From the NCBI GenBank assembly GCA_035582835.1, contig JAYKAV010003166.1, forward strand, positions 2,106,883 through 2,170,882: a stretch of 64,000 bases of DNA, in the 5' to 3' direction. Below, piece by piece: positions 33,663-45,800 of this stretch; position 1 is the stretch's first letter, and every line of letters begins with the position of its first letter. A program made the translations under genes and the position numbers. The DNA is from Phoebastria nigripes. Its lineage: Eukaryota > Chordata > Aves > Procellariiformes > Diomedeidae. Below the pieces are notes generated by a model. The model ran no database searches, was not told the DNA's origin, and saw only the letters and a program-made list of their open reading frames with translations.

Positions 33663-36487
33663 CACCCGAGACCTGGGAATGAAAAGCAGTGCACTGACAA
33701 AAGCATGCTCTCAGTTATCACCTAATCATACTCCAAGTCCCCTTTTCCCACCTAGACATCATGTGCATGTACTCTCAAGGCTCCAACATGCTTTAGAGAT
33801 GTCTGAAGTGTTAGGATTATGATCACACAAACTGCTCTCCTTCCTTCTGGTTCACCTACTCCTGTGCAAGCCCCTGGACCAGCAACAAATCGGTTAGTTC
33901 CCCCTGGACAGGGGGATGGAAGCAGCTACTCCTGAGAGCAAGTACTTACAGTCATTGCCCCCAAGGAACTGAGCTGCTGCCAGGAATTAAAGGTAGCCAG
34001 CCGTTCCTTGCTTACTGTAAATATTTTGCAGCCAGTAATTACAGCCTATTTCAATCCTCCACCCTGGAAAAAGCTCGCTGTTCCTAAGGCAGGGGCAATC
34101 AAACTGTTAGTGACTGCTTCTTCCAACACCTCCAGCTTCCCTTTGGAGTCCTTCTGGAGATCCCCTTCCTCCAGCCTCCAAAGGACCATGACCAACACAG
34201 TTTGAGAGTCCCTAAGGGAAGTGGTGGCTTTGGCTGACAAGAGATGTCCAACCCATGCTTGAACAGGCCAAGCCTCTTCTTGCCCAAACAAGTGAATCAC
34301 AACAAGCAGCCGCCTCATAAAGAGTTAAAATGAAGAGTTCTGCTAACGCTTAAGCGTTACAAATCTTTTCAGTTAAAATAAATTATTCAGGAGATGTCAT
34401 CCTCCCATCAGCACCATCTGAGCTACATTTTTAATAGTTCTGTGCGCTGAACACAGTCTGTCATACTATCAGTGATACCAAGGCTGCGAGACGAAGAAGG
34501 GGGAAATGCAAGCACACAACGGAACATGAAAGACAGAGCTGCTTTCTCTTAATGGCCATGAAACACGTGCCGCCCAAGGCAGAGGAGAGATCAGTGGTGT
34601 CAGTTACATTGNGGAGGAGTAAAACAAACAGAAATAACGCACCAGCTTCAGGAATCACAGGAGCCTCTTTATTTTCCCTCAGAATCTATCCTGCTCAACG
34701 GATAATTCACCCGCCACCTTCCCCTGTCTTAGGTCTCATTTACTGTGAATGAATCCACACTGTGACTTCACCAGATTTTTCCAGACATAACCTTGAATCA
34801 GGATCTACCCTCAAGGTTGCACAGATATATAACTAAACAATGAAGAGTCTTCTGCTCCATATCGCTGGGAATAATAATAAAAGTAGGGAGCATTTCTCTT
34901 TGCCCCAGATGTTAAAATAACCACCTATGTGCCCACTGACCCACGTATTCACTTATTTGTCCAAATCACATACTACATGCAGAAAACAAATGTAACCAAA
35001 CACATTTACAAGCAACTNGAAGGAAGCAGATCTGAGCATAACATATAGGAGAACGTTGCATCAGTTCAGTCCCTGTGATACCCAAATTGCCCATGTGCCT
35101 ACAGCATGGTCAATGACTATGATGATACTCCAGGACATGATGATGAAAGCCTTTCTTGCACTCATAAATACACTGTATACTTTGAGAGGCATGCAATACA
35201 GGGGGTGAGACTGCTCCATCCCCATGACTCAAATTGTCTTTCATGGTCAAAACTCTCTCCCCTCTCAGCATGGGTGGAGAAGAAGAGTAAAGGATCCCTG
35301 ATGGAGACAATTCCTGATCTTTCCTTCTTACTCCGCAAAGTTCCTACACACCCCAGTCACGTCTACCTGCCCAAACTCTCCTGTCCTTGTTTCTGTCCCA
35401 GGAGAAGAGAAGGGGACCAGGCTGCCCACAGGGAAGCTGTCTGGGGCAAGANAACCCCGAGACAAGGGCCTCTTGTCCTACCAGTCAGGGGAGACCGGCT
35501 GTTGTGGAGTGACCCCAGATTTCCACGCTTCTTGCTTCTGAGTAGGAAAACAATTTTGTCCCCAGTGTTTTCTGCCTGCAGCTTCACCCGGTTCAGGTTT
35601 TAACTGAGTGAGAAGGAGACACAATGAGTAACTGCAAGGCTCTTGCAAATCAAAGGATAGAAAAGGGATGGGGATATGGGAGATCCTCAGCCTCCTCCAG
35701 CAGCACCGGTGTCAGACTTACAAAGGGGCACATCAAAACCCAACTTTTGAGGAGCAAAGACCACCTGTGTCTTCTCTCGCTCACAGATGGGAACAGCTGC
35801 TGACACAAGGGTAGCAGCAGCTCAGTAGGTCTGCTTTGCTTTTAGGCATAACTCAATAAGGTTAATTGAGGGTGTTTTGCTAACTGGTGGTTCTCCTAAG
35901 ACAGACTAAGAAGTAAGAGATGGCTGTTCAGGCCAATAAGGCAGCATATGGAGGATGGAAGAATGGACCAAGATTTGGCAGGGGTTATGGAAAAAATGCA
36001 GATTCTTGTTCATCGCTCAGAGGTAAAGATGAGCACGAGGTCTGAAAGCGCTCTGGATGCCCGCAAACACACCCACTATTCACCCTGGCATCTCCTCAGG
36101 ACTTGAAAGAATTCTGCAAAGCAAAAAAATNCTGCAGTCAGTTATGAGTGGGCTCAGTGACTGAATAGCTAGCAAAGAAACCCCATACGTGTCCAGGCTG
36201 GAATGAAGAAAATTCAAACGCAAATATGCTAAAGTATCGCTTGAGTCCCCTGGGGAGCGGCAGAATGAACATTTGCCAACACAGTGATTTCNGGGAGTTA
36301 AGCATGTGCCCAAAGGAGAACCAAGTGACGCCACCAACCCGAGGGAATGCAGTAAGGGCACCAAAGCCTGAATGTACAATTGAACTACAAGCTCAGAGAC
36401 GACAACGCTCTCTACCATGTAAAAAAGAGAACAGCAGCACCCTGCGATAAAGCCAGAACTCCATCACTTTTTCCATTTTGATTTATG

Positions 36488-36530
36488 CCTGCTTCCTCAG
36501 CTGTAAAATAGCTTACCTCCACTCACCTAT
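36488..36530 (+). repeat. Short MIR-like core fragment
   Basis: TGCTTCCTCAGCTGTAAAAT followed by AGCTTACCTCCACTCACC resembles the MIR segment CAGTTTCCTCATCTGTAAAATGGGGATAATAGTACCTACCTCAC. It is short, so chance similarity is possible. Confidence 0.4.
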
Positions 36531-37030
36531 GGCAGATAGGTTTCATCTGCCACGGCTTCGTATCAAGGAGGACGAGCTGGCCCTGTGGTCAGGGACAGCA
36601 CACTTCGTAAAGGACAATCAGCGTCCTGGAGAGACGCCGTCCAACAGGAATCGATCATCCCGACCGGAGCGCAGAGGATATAAGTGTAGGCTGAACGTCA
36701 GCTATTGTGTGGATGCACCTACAGGGAAACATTTGGTGGAATAAGGGTAACGAGGAAAACAGGAAGCCTGAGCCTGTTTGTCCAAGGACAGTGATTATAA
36801 TAGTGCCTATCTTTATAGCATACAATGGATGTTCCTGCAAGACTGTCACGTGCCATGAGGAGGAACATCTGGAGAAATATCTTTCTTTGGATACCTGGGA
36901 GGGTGAGGAACCCTCATCCCGTCAAGTATGAGGTAAGCGGAGCACCAGGACGGAGGCACAGAGCAAGGGTGAGGACGGGAGGGAGTGGGGAGAGCCAGCT
37001 GCCAGCTTTGGCAGCAGTGCTGCCTGAGAT

Positions 37031-37085
37031 ATCGGGGAGGTCACTTCCCCTCCGTGCCTCCCGCTCGCCCAGTGGAAAAATAGTT
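37031..37085 (+). repeat. Short MIR-like core fragment
   Basis: GGGGAGGTCACTTCCCCTCC, then GTGCCTCCCGCTCGCCCAGT and GGAAAAATAG parallels MIR's GGGCAAGTCACTTAACCTCTCTGTGCCTCAGTTTCCTCATCTGTAAAATGG. It lies about 500 bases from the previous fragment. Confidence 0.45.
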
Positions 37086-38329
37086 TGTCATCTGACATTC
37101 AAGAAATAACCACTGATCTTTTCCAGAAGTACTGAGTGGTGGATCAGTACTGAGAACTACCATGAAGAATTAATTCTGTGGAGGACCTGGTATTGGTTAC
37201 TGTACCTCCAACAGCAGGAGTTGTGCTCTTTTAAATGAAATTTTTGCCAAGGATAAAACTAAGCTGCTGCAGTACCNATCTCCTTGCGGAAAGCACATTT
37301 CTGGGTGCCCTCCAGAAAGCTGCTCCTTTGCCTTGTCGCGTTACTGCCCATCCACTCCAGCGGTACCACTCGCTCCCTGGGAGGTTGAAGGCAGTTCTAG
37401 GTACTTCTAGACCTGGTCTGTGTTAACTTGGGCACTGGAGGAAAAAAGAAACCCGACCATAGTGCAGCAGCCAAAGGTCCAAAAATGCAGTGACCTTGTG
37501 AATATTGAAGGCAGGCTCAACCCAGAGCAATTTGTTTTGTTTGGAGACACCCTGGCAGTGGCTGCATTAAGAATGCATGGCCTCTAATGCGGAACATGTG
37601 TTTGGTGAGAATAATAAAGTACCTGAGCAGGAAAGCTGGGGCTGTTGAGCCTCCTTCCCTCTCTCGGCAGCCTCCAAATTGCTTTCTGGTTTATGACTTT
37701 GAAGGTGAGAGCACGATCAAACAGGTGGGCTGGGAGGTGCAGGGGGTTTTATCTGTCCCCAGAAAGCACACATCAAAAATAAAAAGGATGGGTGGGAAAA
37801 TGACCGACAGCGATGGAAGCAGCAGGATTCGGAATCATCAGCAAAACTGGGACCAGGTCCAAGCTGGTGCCCGCTCTGGCCAAGCCCTGTTTTTGATTTA
37901 AACCCCTAAAATCAGTCACTGCTACCCCCCTGGGTACTCTCTCAGGGCAGCTTTTTTTGGATTATATGAAACACTCTGATCCACTTCAAGCATCCCATGT
38001 GATGGCTGGAAGCGTGGGCCACCGAGGGTCCCCAGCGGAGAGGGCTCCCCATCCTCTGCCCAGGGACAGCCAGACCTGGGTGACTGCTTCGCAATCCCAG
38101 GAGATTTGGGGGTAAAGCCAGCCTGGCGATACCCCCCTCCTGCTCCTGCCTGGGGAGCTAACCCTGTGCAAAGCCCTTCTGCTGGGGAGCAGGAAAAGCG
38201 ATGCTCCGGTTCAGGTGCCTGCCGTGCATGAGGCTACTGACGTGGGAAGGGTTAAGGTAACCGCAGTCGTAGGCTTGTTTACCCTGCGCATTAGAGAGGG
38301 ATAGTTTGCTGTGAACACGCTGATCAATA

Positions 38330-38460
38330 TCTNACAGCTGCCAGTTTAATCAGGATTAAGTGAGCAGCTATTAATTTTGCTCTTTTCCAACAACATTTAG
38401 CCACCGTGTGAAAATGTTTCCTCTATCACAAATAAATTAACCTCGGTATCATCTATCCAG
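38330..38460. promoter_or_regulatory. Candidate conserved non-coding element C
   Basis: AT-rich unique sequence with TTTAATCAGGATTAAGTGAG and AGCTATTAATTTTGCTC, i.e. several homeodomain-type cores in 60 bases, and CAGCTGCCAG (E-box). Regulatory function is inferred from motif density only. Confidence 0.22.
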
Positions 38461-39990
38461 ACATTTTAAAGGGACTTAAAAAAAGAAAACCCCAAACCAA
38501 AACACTAACAAGAAGGGCCAAGACCAATAATCTGGCTTTAATTAGAAGTTTTCCAGTGAGCGGCTCGCAGGAGAAGGATGAAGCAGCGGGAGGGGTGCTT
38601 GCTCAGAGCCAAGGCGTGCTTGCTCGGTGCACGGAGCCGGGTGTCGAGACGAAGGCTGGATGGACACCTGCAAAGCCACCTTTGAATTCCTCAGGCANGG
38701 AAACACAGCACCGTGCGGGGAGCTGGGACCAGCAACCAGGTCCCCAAGGCTCCTTCCTGGCCCGAAGGGGCTCCAAGGTCAATGTCAGAGCAGTGCCCGA
38801 GGGCAGAGACACCTCCTCGGTCTGCAGGGATGTGGCCAGATGCAGAGGTGTCACCATGGCAGGAGACGTTTGACTCCTCATGCTGTTTTACTGCCAACAA
38901 GGCAAATCCTGCAGCCCTTGAGCATCCACCCCTCCCAGCAAATTTCAGGAAATATTTTAACATGCCGACTGGCGCAGTTTACGGCTCACCCACAGGCACT
39001 GAATATTTATATACGTGCAAACTGCTTCACTTCTGAAACACATCCACCTTTGGTGAGGGGTGGCAGGCAGCCACCCGGCACAGCGCGCAGCTACGCATAC
39101 AAACACGCTGAGGTAATTCAGTTTGGACTACGCCGGAGCTCTTCGGGATTAAACTCCCCAGGCTAGAGATGACAGATGCTTGCAGATCCATGAACAAATG
39201 ACCACAGCACAACAGCTCTGAAGAGACAGCTTCTGCTGTTTTGTCCTCTTTGCCCTAAAAAGCGTCTTATTCTCATCCATGGGGTGACTCATGGAGGAAG
39301 AGGAGACATCCTAGGAAGAAGGAAAGCAGGGCACACAGAAGCCCAGCTCCGAGCTTTGTAAAAGCCCTTTCTCTCGGCTATTCTGCCCAACGCAAAGGCA
39401 CCAGAAGTTCTCTGAAGAAAGGACGACAGACGGGGCTGGACTTTCTTTCCAAGCTTCCTCTGAAATCACACTTGGCAGAGCTGCCCCAGCCTGTTGAAAG
39501 AGCATGGGAACGTGCGTGGCAAGAGCTGCTCTCAGGTTGGAGCTCTCTTGGTTTTTCTAAGCCATCTGGGCTCTGATTTCGCTCGCAGAATAAGGCCCCC
39601 TAAGTCCCAAATGAAAAGTCAGCTCCTAACCCAAGGGTTCAGCTTGGGGTCGATGGCAGAGGAGCAGCTGAAGAACACACTCATTAAATCCTTCCAGTTA
39701 ACGGCAGCGGGGAAGGGCCTTTGCCACCACAAAGGAAAACTCACCCGATCCTTTCCCATTCCCCATACCCCCCGACTCCACTGCCCTATCTAGCTGGAAA
39801 ATCTCTGCTACTATTTCCCATCTGCTGGAAAAGGAGCGAGAGACCTAGTGCAGGCAGAGCTCAGGCAGCTGATGAGTTTCCCAGCGCTGGGTTATACAAC
39901 CCTTCTTCTAGCCAGCAGAGCGAGGCGGTGTTTGAAACGCTGGTGCCCTCCATCTGTCCCTGAACCTGCAATCCCACCTGGATTAAGTTT

Positions 39991-40049
39991 CCCACCACCG
40001 TGCCCAAGTGAAAACCACCATGCCCACCACCATGCCCAAGTGGCAATGG
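39991..40049. repeat. Tandem duplication, unit about 32 bases
   Basis: CCCACCACCGTGCCCAAGTG with its tail AAAACCACCATG (39991-40022) is repeated directly as CCCACCACCATGCCCAAGTG and GCAATGG (40023-40049). One substitution separates the first twenty bases of the two copies. Confidence 0.8.
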
Positions 40050-40875
40050 TGAGCAGCCTTCGACCAAATGACCCTGGTGCAAACACCATCTGCTGCAAAT
40101 CCCTCATCCTTTATATAGCTCCAAAGCTTCGTGAGANGCATGGACATCTCTCTCTCTCCTTTCTCCATGTGGACCCTGAGAGGTCCTTGAAGAAGGGAAA
40201 AATTTTGACCATGACTCACCAGCTGGTGTGAATTCTGTCTTCTCGGTTATGCTACATAAGCCACAAAGACATGGCCATAGGGTGGGGGAGCATGTCATGG
40301 TCGGTGACAAGTCTTTTCAGAGCAAACCTCAAAAGTCTTTCATTGCAGAGCTCTGCTTCCTTCTGCTCCAGTCTGCACAAACCATCTATGAATCGCAAAG
40401 TGACATCTGGCTCTGATTAACAGACGTGTAGCACTGGGCCTCCACCCTCCCCACTTATGTCAGGAACTATGTTGATATAAATTCAACTGAAGAGCTATTG
40501 TTCAAATCGGGCCACATCAAGCCATTTTCAGGCCAGAAGAGCGGTGATTCGAGGGAGGCTGCCACATAGCAGAGCAGGTTCAGGTAGCACTGAAGGCCAA
40601 GCCAACTCCACTGTGGAGGGCTAAAAGCTTTCAGTACCAGGTAGGATCATGGATAAAATTATGCTCTCCCAAGACTGGATATAATCCAGGTGACAGCTGT
40701 TACCCAGCGCTGCCCCTGGGAATGTTAAAACAAGACTTTGNACTCTTTCTTTAAAGATCTTAGAGAGTTCTACAAACATTAGGGAACTAAATCTCTTGGC
40801 GCTCCCAGGGTGCAATATAAACCGGCTGGGGTATCCACTGAGGCAGGTTTAAAAGTCCCAACAACTCTTTCATTT

Positions 40876-40920
40876 GTTTTACTGAAAGGGAAACTGAGGC
40901 CCCAAGGGAGTCGAGCCAAC
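40876..40920 (-). repeat. Possible MIR-like fragment
   Basis: GTTTTACTGAAAGGGAAACT followed by GAGGCCCCAAGGGAG resembles the complement-orientation MIR core (TTTTACAGATGAGGAAACTGAGGC). It is only about 45 bases long. Confidence 0.4.
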
Positions 40921-41225
40921 GTTTCCTAATTTGAATGCTTGATGTTAGGCAACTCATCCGCATGAAGAAATCATTTACAATTTTTACTTTTTTTTTTTAT
41001 CAGATTAAAGTATTACAAGGTTGATCCCCTTCCAGACAGCTTGGTTGGCTGCATTATGTTTCAACACTTGGATTTTTCCCACAAAAAACACCATCAGTAT
41101 ATTGCAGAAATTCGACCATATGCCTGCATGTGCTTACACACACAGAGACTTGAAAATGGTAACACCAAATAAGTATTTCCCACAAAACCAAAAATTCCCT
41201 TTGAATATTAAAGCTGTTATATAAA

Positions 41226-41500
41226 ATATATACTTACTACTGCATAATTAAAAAAGCCTCTGCAACTTTAATGCATATTGCCCTTGATCATGTGGAAGCA
41301 AGAAAGAACAAAATCATTAGGAGCTAAATTATTCTAGTAGCCTATTATCATAGTGTAATCTTATTAAAGAAAATTCATGCTGGTATAGCCTCTTATCTTC
41401 TCCACTTACAGAAGAGCCATGTGGTGTATTTCTGAGCGCACAGAGATAATAAAATTATAGTGAATTATGCAGCCCGCATATGGAAAAAGAAGCATAATTC
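41226..41500. promoter_or_regulatory. Candidate conserved non-coding element D
   Basis: An AT-rich block with repeated TAATTA/ATTA-type and GATAA-type cores (GCATAATTAAAAAAGCC near 41243, CTTTAATGCATATTGCCC, CTTATCTTCTCC, AGATAATAAAATTATAG) and no repeat signature. It resembles a tissue-specific enhancer. Confidence 0.25.
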
Positions 41501-42540
41501 TGTCCCTGCGAGGAGGGATGCTGATTTTTCTCAGGGAGGCGAAACCAGCACTACCCAGTTACTAAGTATAAAGGGACTATTCATTATTATCTGCAGACAA
41601 GCAATTTTGGAGAAGATCTAGGGGCTGCCAGTGCAAAAAGGCACAGCTTGCTGCCACGGCTCGGCCAACAGCCAGTGCTGCTCGCTGGCTTCAAGCAGCT
41701 TCCATCGCGTCGCTCGGTGTGGGTGTCTGTACCTGCCCACCCAACAACGTGTGGAGCCCTGCGCCACCCACCCCAGGCACCACCGGTGCATCCCCCGATA
41801 CAGCAACACAGGCTGGCACTTGTGCTGTTCTCCCTCCGGTGATCCCTTCCCCGCGCGGCTGGTCTCAAGTCAATGAAACATTTCGGTGCATCGCTCACAG
41901 AGCTCCCTCTCCGTGAATGTCCCTGCAACGGATCCTGCTTGGCTGACAGCACTAATTGAATTCAGAGCCATTGTGAACTCGCACTAACTGGCAGGGAGGA
42001 TAGTGTCCACCGCTCCGGCTTCCCCATCGCTCAGCGTCTAGCTGTGGCTGTCCCTGTGAGGTTTGGCTGTGCTACGCCATGATGCTGCACCAAAGCAGGG
42101 CATGGAAATCCCACCCGGGTCAGGATAATGATGAGGGCAAAGGATGCCCCAAGAGCCCAGGCATAACAGAAGGCCAAAGCAAGCTGTCAGCAGGTAGTGG
42201 GGGGAGCAGACCTGGTCCTACAGCTCCACTTTCCACCAAAAAAACCACTGTGCACATCTGGCCAGAGCTGACCACGCCATCATGGTCTGGACCAGCCCAC
42301 CACGATGCTCATAGAGCCCCATCCAGCTCTGCCAGCTGTTTGGGGAGAGGACGGGCCACACCGTGAAGCCCTCTGGGTTTTGATGTCTTTGGGTCAGCTG
42401 CTGTCCTTCCTAACCAGCCTTTACAAACAGAGTTTAGCTGGTCACGAGTTAGGGACACACAATATAGAGCTTGTAACTTGATTTAAACATCAGCAGCGTA
42501 AGGGAGAAAGGCCTCGCTTCCCTCATCACCTGCTGTGAAG

Positions 42541-42845
42541 GACAAGCACACAATTAAAAGTTTTCTGTAAATGTTAATTACAGTGGACTTACTTAGCTAA
42601 TGACCAATTGATCTTTTGATTGTATTAAGTTTATAAGTGTAATGAACTTAACTGAAGTATGGATTACAATCTTGTTCTAATTAAAACAAAAACGTGTAAC
42701 ATATATTAGACATCAGAAAGAGTTTTAATGGCTGTTTGAGGTCAAATTGTTGAAAATATTAATGTGTTGTCTAAAGCCTGCAGCACTTAATTAGCTTCTT
42801 CATCCAAGTGGAATTCATGTTCCTTTAAATGATGCACCCAGATAA
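42541..42845. promoter_or_regulatory. Candidate conserved non-coding element E (strongest)
   Basis: About 300 bases of AT-rich, non-repetitive sequence with many homeodomain-type cores: CACAATTAAAAG, TGTTAATTACAGTGG, CTAATGACCAATTGATC, TCTAATTAAAAC, ATATTAATG and CACTTAATTAGC. The flanks on both sides are ordinary GC-richer intron, so the block has fairly sharp limits. This is the composition of deeply conserved vertebrate enhancers. In mammals the homeobox gene NKX1-2 lies next to LHPP as I recall, so it is a possible target, but nothing here proves this. Confidence 0.35.
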
Positions 42846-45800
42846 GATTTTCTCGTGCACTCAGAAATAGCTGGAATGTAGATTTGGCCCGTTACTTCCA
42901 TGCCACCCCTCCTCTGCCCTCCAGTTATAAATCCTAACTTCCTCAGTTCCCTCCGATCCAGCGGCTCGGGGAAGAGATGAGGAAAGCTTGTATTTCTGAA
43001 TCACTCGGTGCAAATGCATTTTGCATATCACTGCAGTAAGAGCCATACCATTTGCTACCCTGCTCTTGGGCACAAAGTGTAGAGCGGGAAGGTCATCATT
43101 ATCTTGCAACAGATTGATAAGAGAGCAAACAACACATATTGCTACCAGCAGCCACAGGGAAAAGGTGTTTAGCATGCGTACATCGGTAGTGGCCAAGCAA
43201 AGCTCTGATCAGAAAAGTAAAGCAGAGCTCCAGAGGCCACAGGGTTGAAATGCCAGGAGTCCTGGAAGTCAGGACTGAGAGGGGAAGGGCTTGCATCTCT
43301 TGTCTGTGCCATGCTACAGCTCTGGCTCTTGCCTTTGCAGCCCTAGGAGGAACTGACCTACTTTAATCCAACTTTTTAATGCCAAATGAAGAGGGGATTG
43401 GAAACAGGACATTCTCCCTGGAAAACGCTGGACTTAATTTCTTCCACTCCTTTGGCAGCACCTGTTTCTGCACTTCGAGACAAAACACACAGCCCTTTCC
43501 TTTTTTCTGGATGCTGTCTGAGGCAGGAGAATGCTGTTTGCTGTAGGTGATGTCTCCACCCAGTTCCTACCAGAAGCGACACGTTTGCAAAGTCAAAAAG
43601 TCACTGCTCCTGAGGCCTCTCCAACCACCAAAAAACTATTTTAAAATAACTGTGATCCCTTTTCTCCCAGCCGTGACCTTTGCCTGTCTTCAGTAACCCT
43701 TCCTGCAAGAGCTTTTTTTCTAAACCACCTGGAGATGCTTGGAAGGGCACAGGGGAAATGCAAACTTACCTCCGAAGGGGAGCAAGGTCCCAAAACCACT
43801 GGGCAGACTTGGCCAGTTAAAGCACCGACAGGCTGGTGCATCATTTATTTAAATTCAGTGCCAGGGCTTGCTTTTTGAGAAACAGCCCAGCTGGTATCAT
43901 TGCTCCAGGTGTCCCCAGCATCGTCAGGCCAGACACGCTGGACACCCAACCNCTCACTCCAGCAGAAGCGTGCCGGGCTGGAGTGCAGCTGGTAGAAGGA
44001 AGCCGCTCTCTAATCTGGCTTCCCCCGGACAGACAGACGGAGCTGCGGGGAGAACTGGAAATGTGCAGCTCCCTTCTGGTCTCCTGGCTGTGAGGAGCGG
44101 TGGAGAGGCTCTGCGAGAGCAGCGGTTGCTCAAAGGCAGGGCTCAGGAGAAAAACATGTGAGCTCAGGAAGAGCTTGTGGTTATGAGTCAAGGTGTCACA
44201 AAGCAGTATGCGAGGTGACACTTAGACCGATCTGAACTAAAGGCTTCCTGCCATCAAAATACCTCTCTCGGGTCACACTTGAAGCAAACCGTGCTCAGCA
44301 CAGCCACGCAGCAACACCCTGCCTCCAACACACGACAGAGATGGGAGACTTGTTGCAACAAGTCTGACGGTGCAAACTCTTCTGGTCTTGGTGCCACAGC
44401 ACCTACAACACACCCACAACCATACCCATACGTCTTCCCCCAGACTGTGATACAGCAGTTTATTAGTATTTTTATGACTGCTCTGGTCACCTCNCTCAGC
44501 CCAAATCACTGCCTGAATGGGGAGTCTGGGATCAGCAGAGCCCTTCCCAACCTGCCCTGCCACCACGCTACCGCTGCTGAGCCCTGCCACGGCAGTGTCA
44601 CGACATCTGTGAGTTTTTCAGTTCCAGGATGATCTCATTTTAGACAGCCTTAACTGGCCATGTTAACCCCGTCAGTAACTGGTGTTTACCCAGTATATCG
44701 AGTCCTCGATTGTGCACACCTCGGTGTGCCCTGCATTAATAGAGGGAGGAGAGTTTACACTAGAATTTGGAAGTTGATTTAAAAATCCTGCTTGCCTGAT
44801 GTACATGTCCATGGTATGAGTTTACGAGCAAGGCAGAGAGGGTTTGAGTCCAGTGAGGGCTGCATTGCAACCATCACCTCTGAGAANTGAGATACCCAAC
44901 CGATCGAGCAGAGAGGAGATAGCGTCGAGGGGAATACTGCAGGGAGTAAACCTAATTACATGCCTATTATGTTGCCAAGAGCTGGAGGGACAGAAGATGC
45001 TATAAGGTGAACACATTAGCGTAAGATAACATCACTCACGCTGGCAGCCCCGGAAAGGAGAGAGAAGGGGCAGCCAGAAGTAGTCATGTCCAAACAACTA
45101 AACACCCTGCAAATTCGTTGTGAAATAAAGACGAGGTTAAGGAGAAGACGATTCAATCTAATTCAAGGACAAAGACAGGACTTCAGGACAGCAACGGTCC
45201 GAAAAAGAAGAGCCCAGCATCTGTTAGGAAGTATAGACAAAAAATCCAGCGGCTCCATCAGAGAGGCACAGGTCCAAAACACCCCATGCAGAGGTCCTCT
45301 CCCTACTACTGCTTTGACTTCAAAATGCAATTGCCAGGAGTGGAGGGAGAGAAGGAGAGGAACNCTGTCGATGGGATGCGTACCTGGGGATGGGCTGGGA
45401 ACACCATCGCCGTGGGGATGGCAGGAAGGCTGTGAGTGAGGGTACACACCAAAGACTTTAAGCGAGAGAAAGCTGCCGGGAGTTTCTACCCAGCATCCAG
45501 CACTGCTGCCACCAAAATCAGCCAAACCCCAGCAAGGCAGCCCCAAAGCCCGAGGCTGTGTTGAGAGGCTGTACTCAGGCATGTGTGCACCCAGCCAAGG
45601 CAANCCCACTCCAGCATCACCCCTGTGCTCACTGGGGCACCTGCAAACAACCACACACAGGCAACAAGAAAGGAAACGACTTAATAACGGAGCTACCTTC
45701 AATGCCTCCCTTTGCTGGGCTCATTTGCTTCTGGGATGTACAAGGAGAAGCCTCAAATGCACGTGAGTCCGTATTTCTATGTATACCAATGTTGCCAAAT

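Larger units (their letters stand above)
32600..41200. other. Intronic stretch without recognised genes (32.6-41.2 kb)
   Basis: I see only relics of old repeats (33.1, 33.6, 36.5, 37.0, 40.9 kb), a tandem duplication (39991-40049) and an enhancer-like AT-rich block (38330-38460). The - strand frame at 33272-33721 (149 codons) overlaps the MIR-like relic and is not protein-like. Confidence 0.5.

Noticed and set aside
34046..34318. Leucine- and glutamate-rich 90-codon - strand frame that looked repeat-derived or coding
   Set aside because: It did not match CR1 or any protein family I know, and no splice sites frame it convincingly.
43740..43800. Donor-like ACTTACCTCC (read as GGAGGTAAGT on the - strand), a possible LHPP exon end
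   Set aside because: The residues upstream on the - strand do not resemble any LHPP segment, and no matching acceptor was found.
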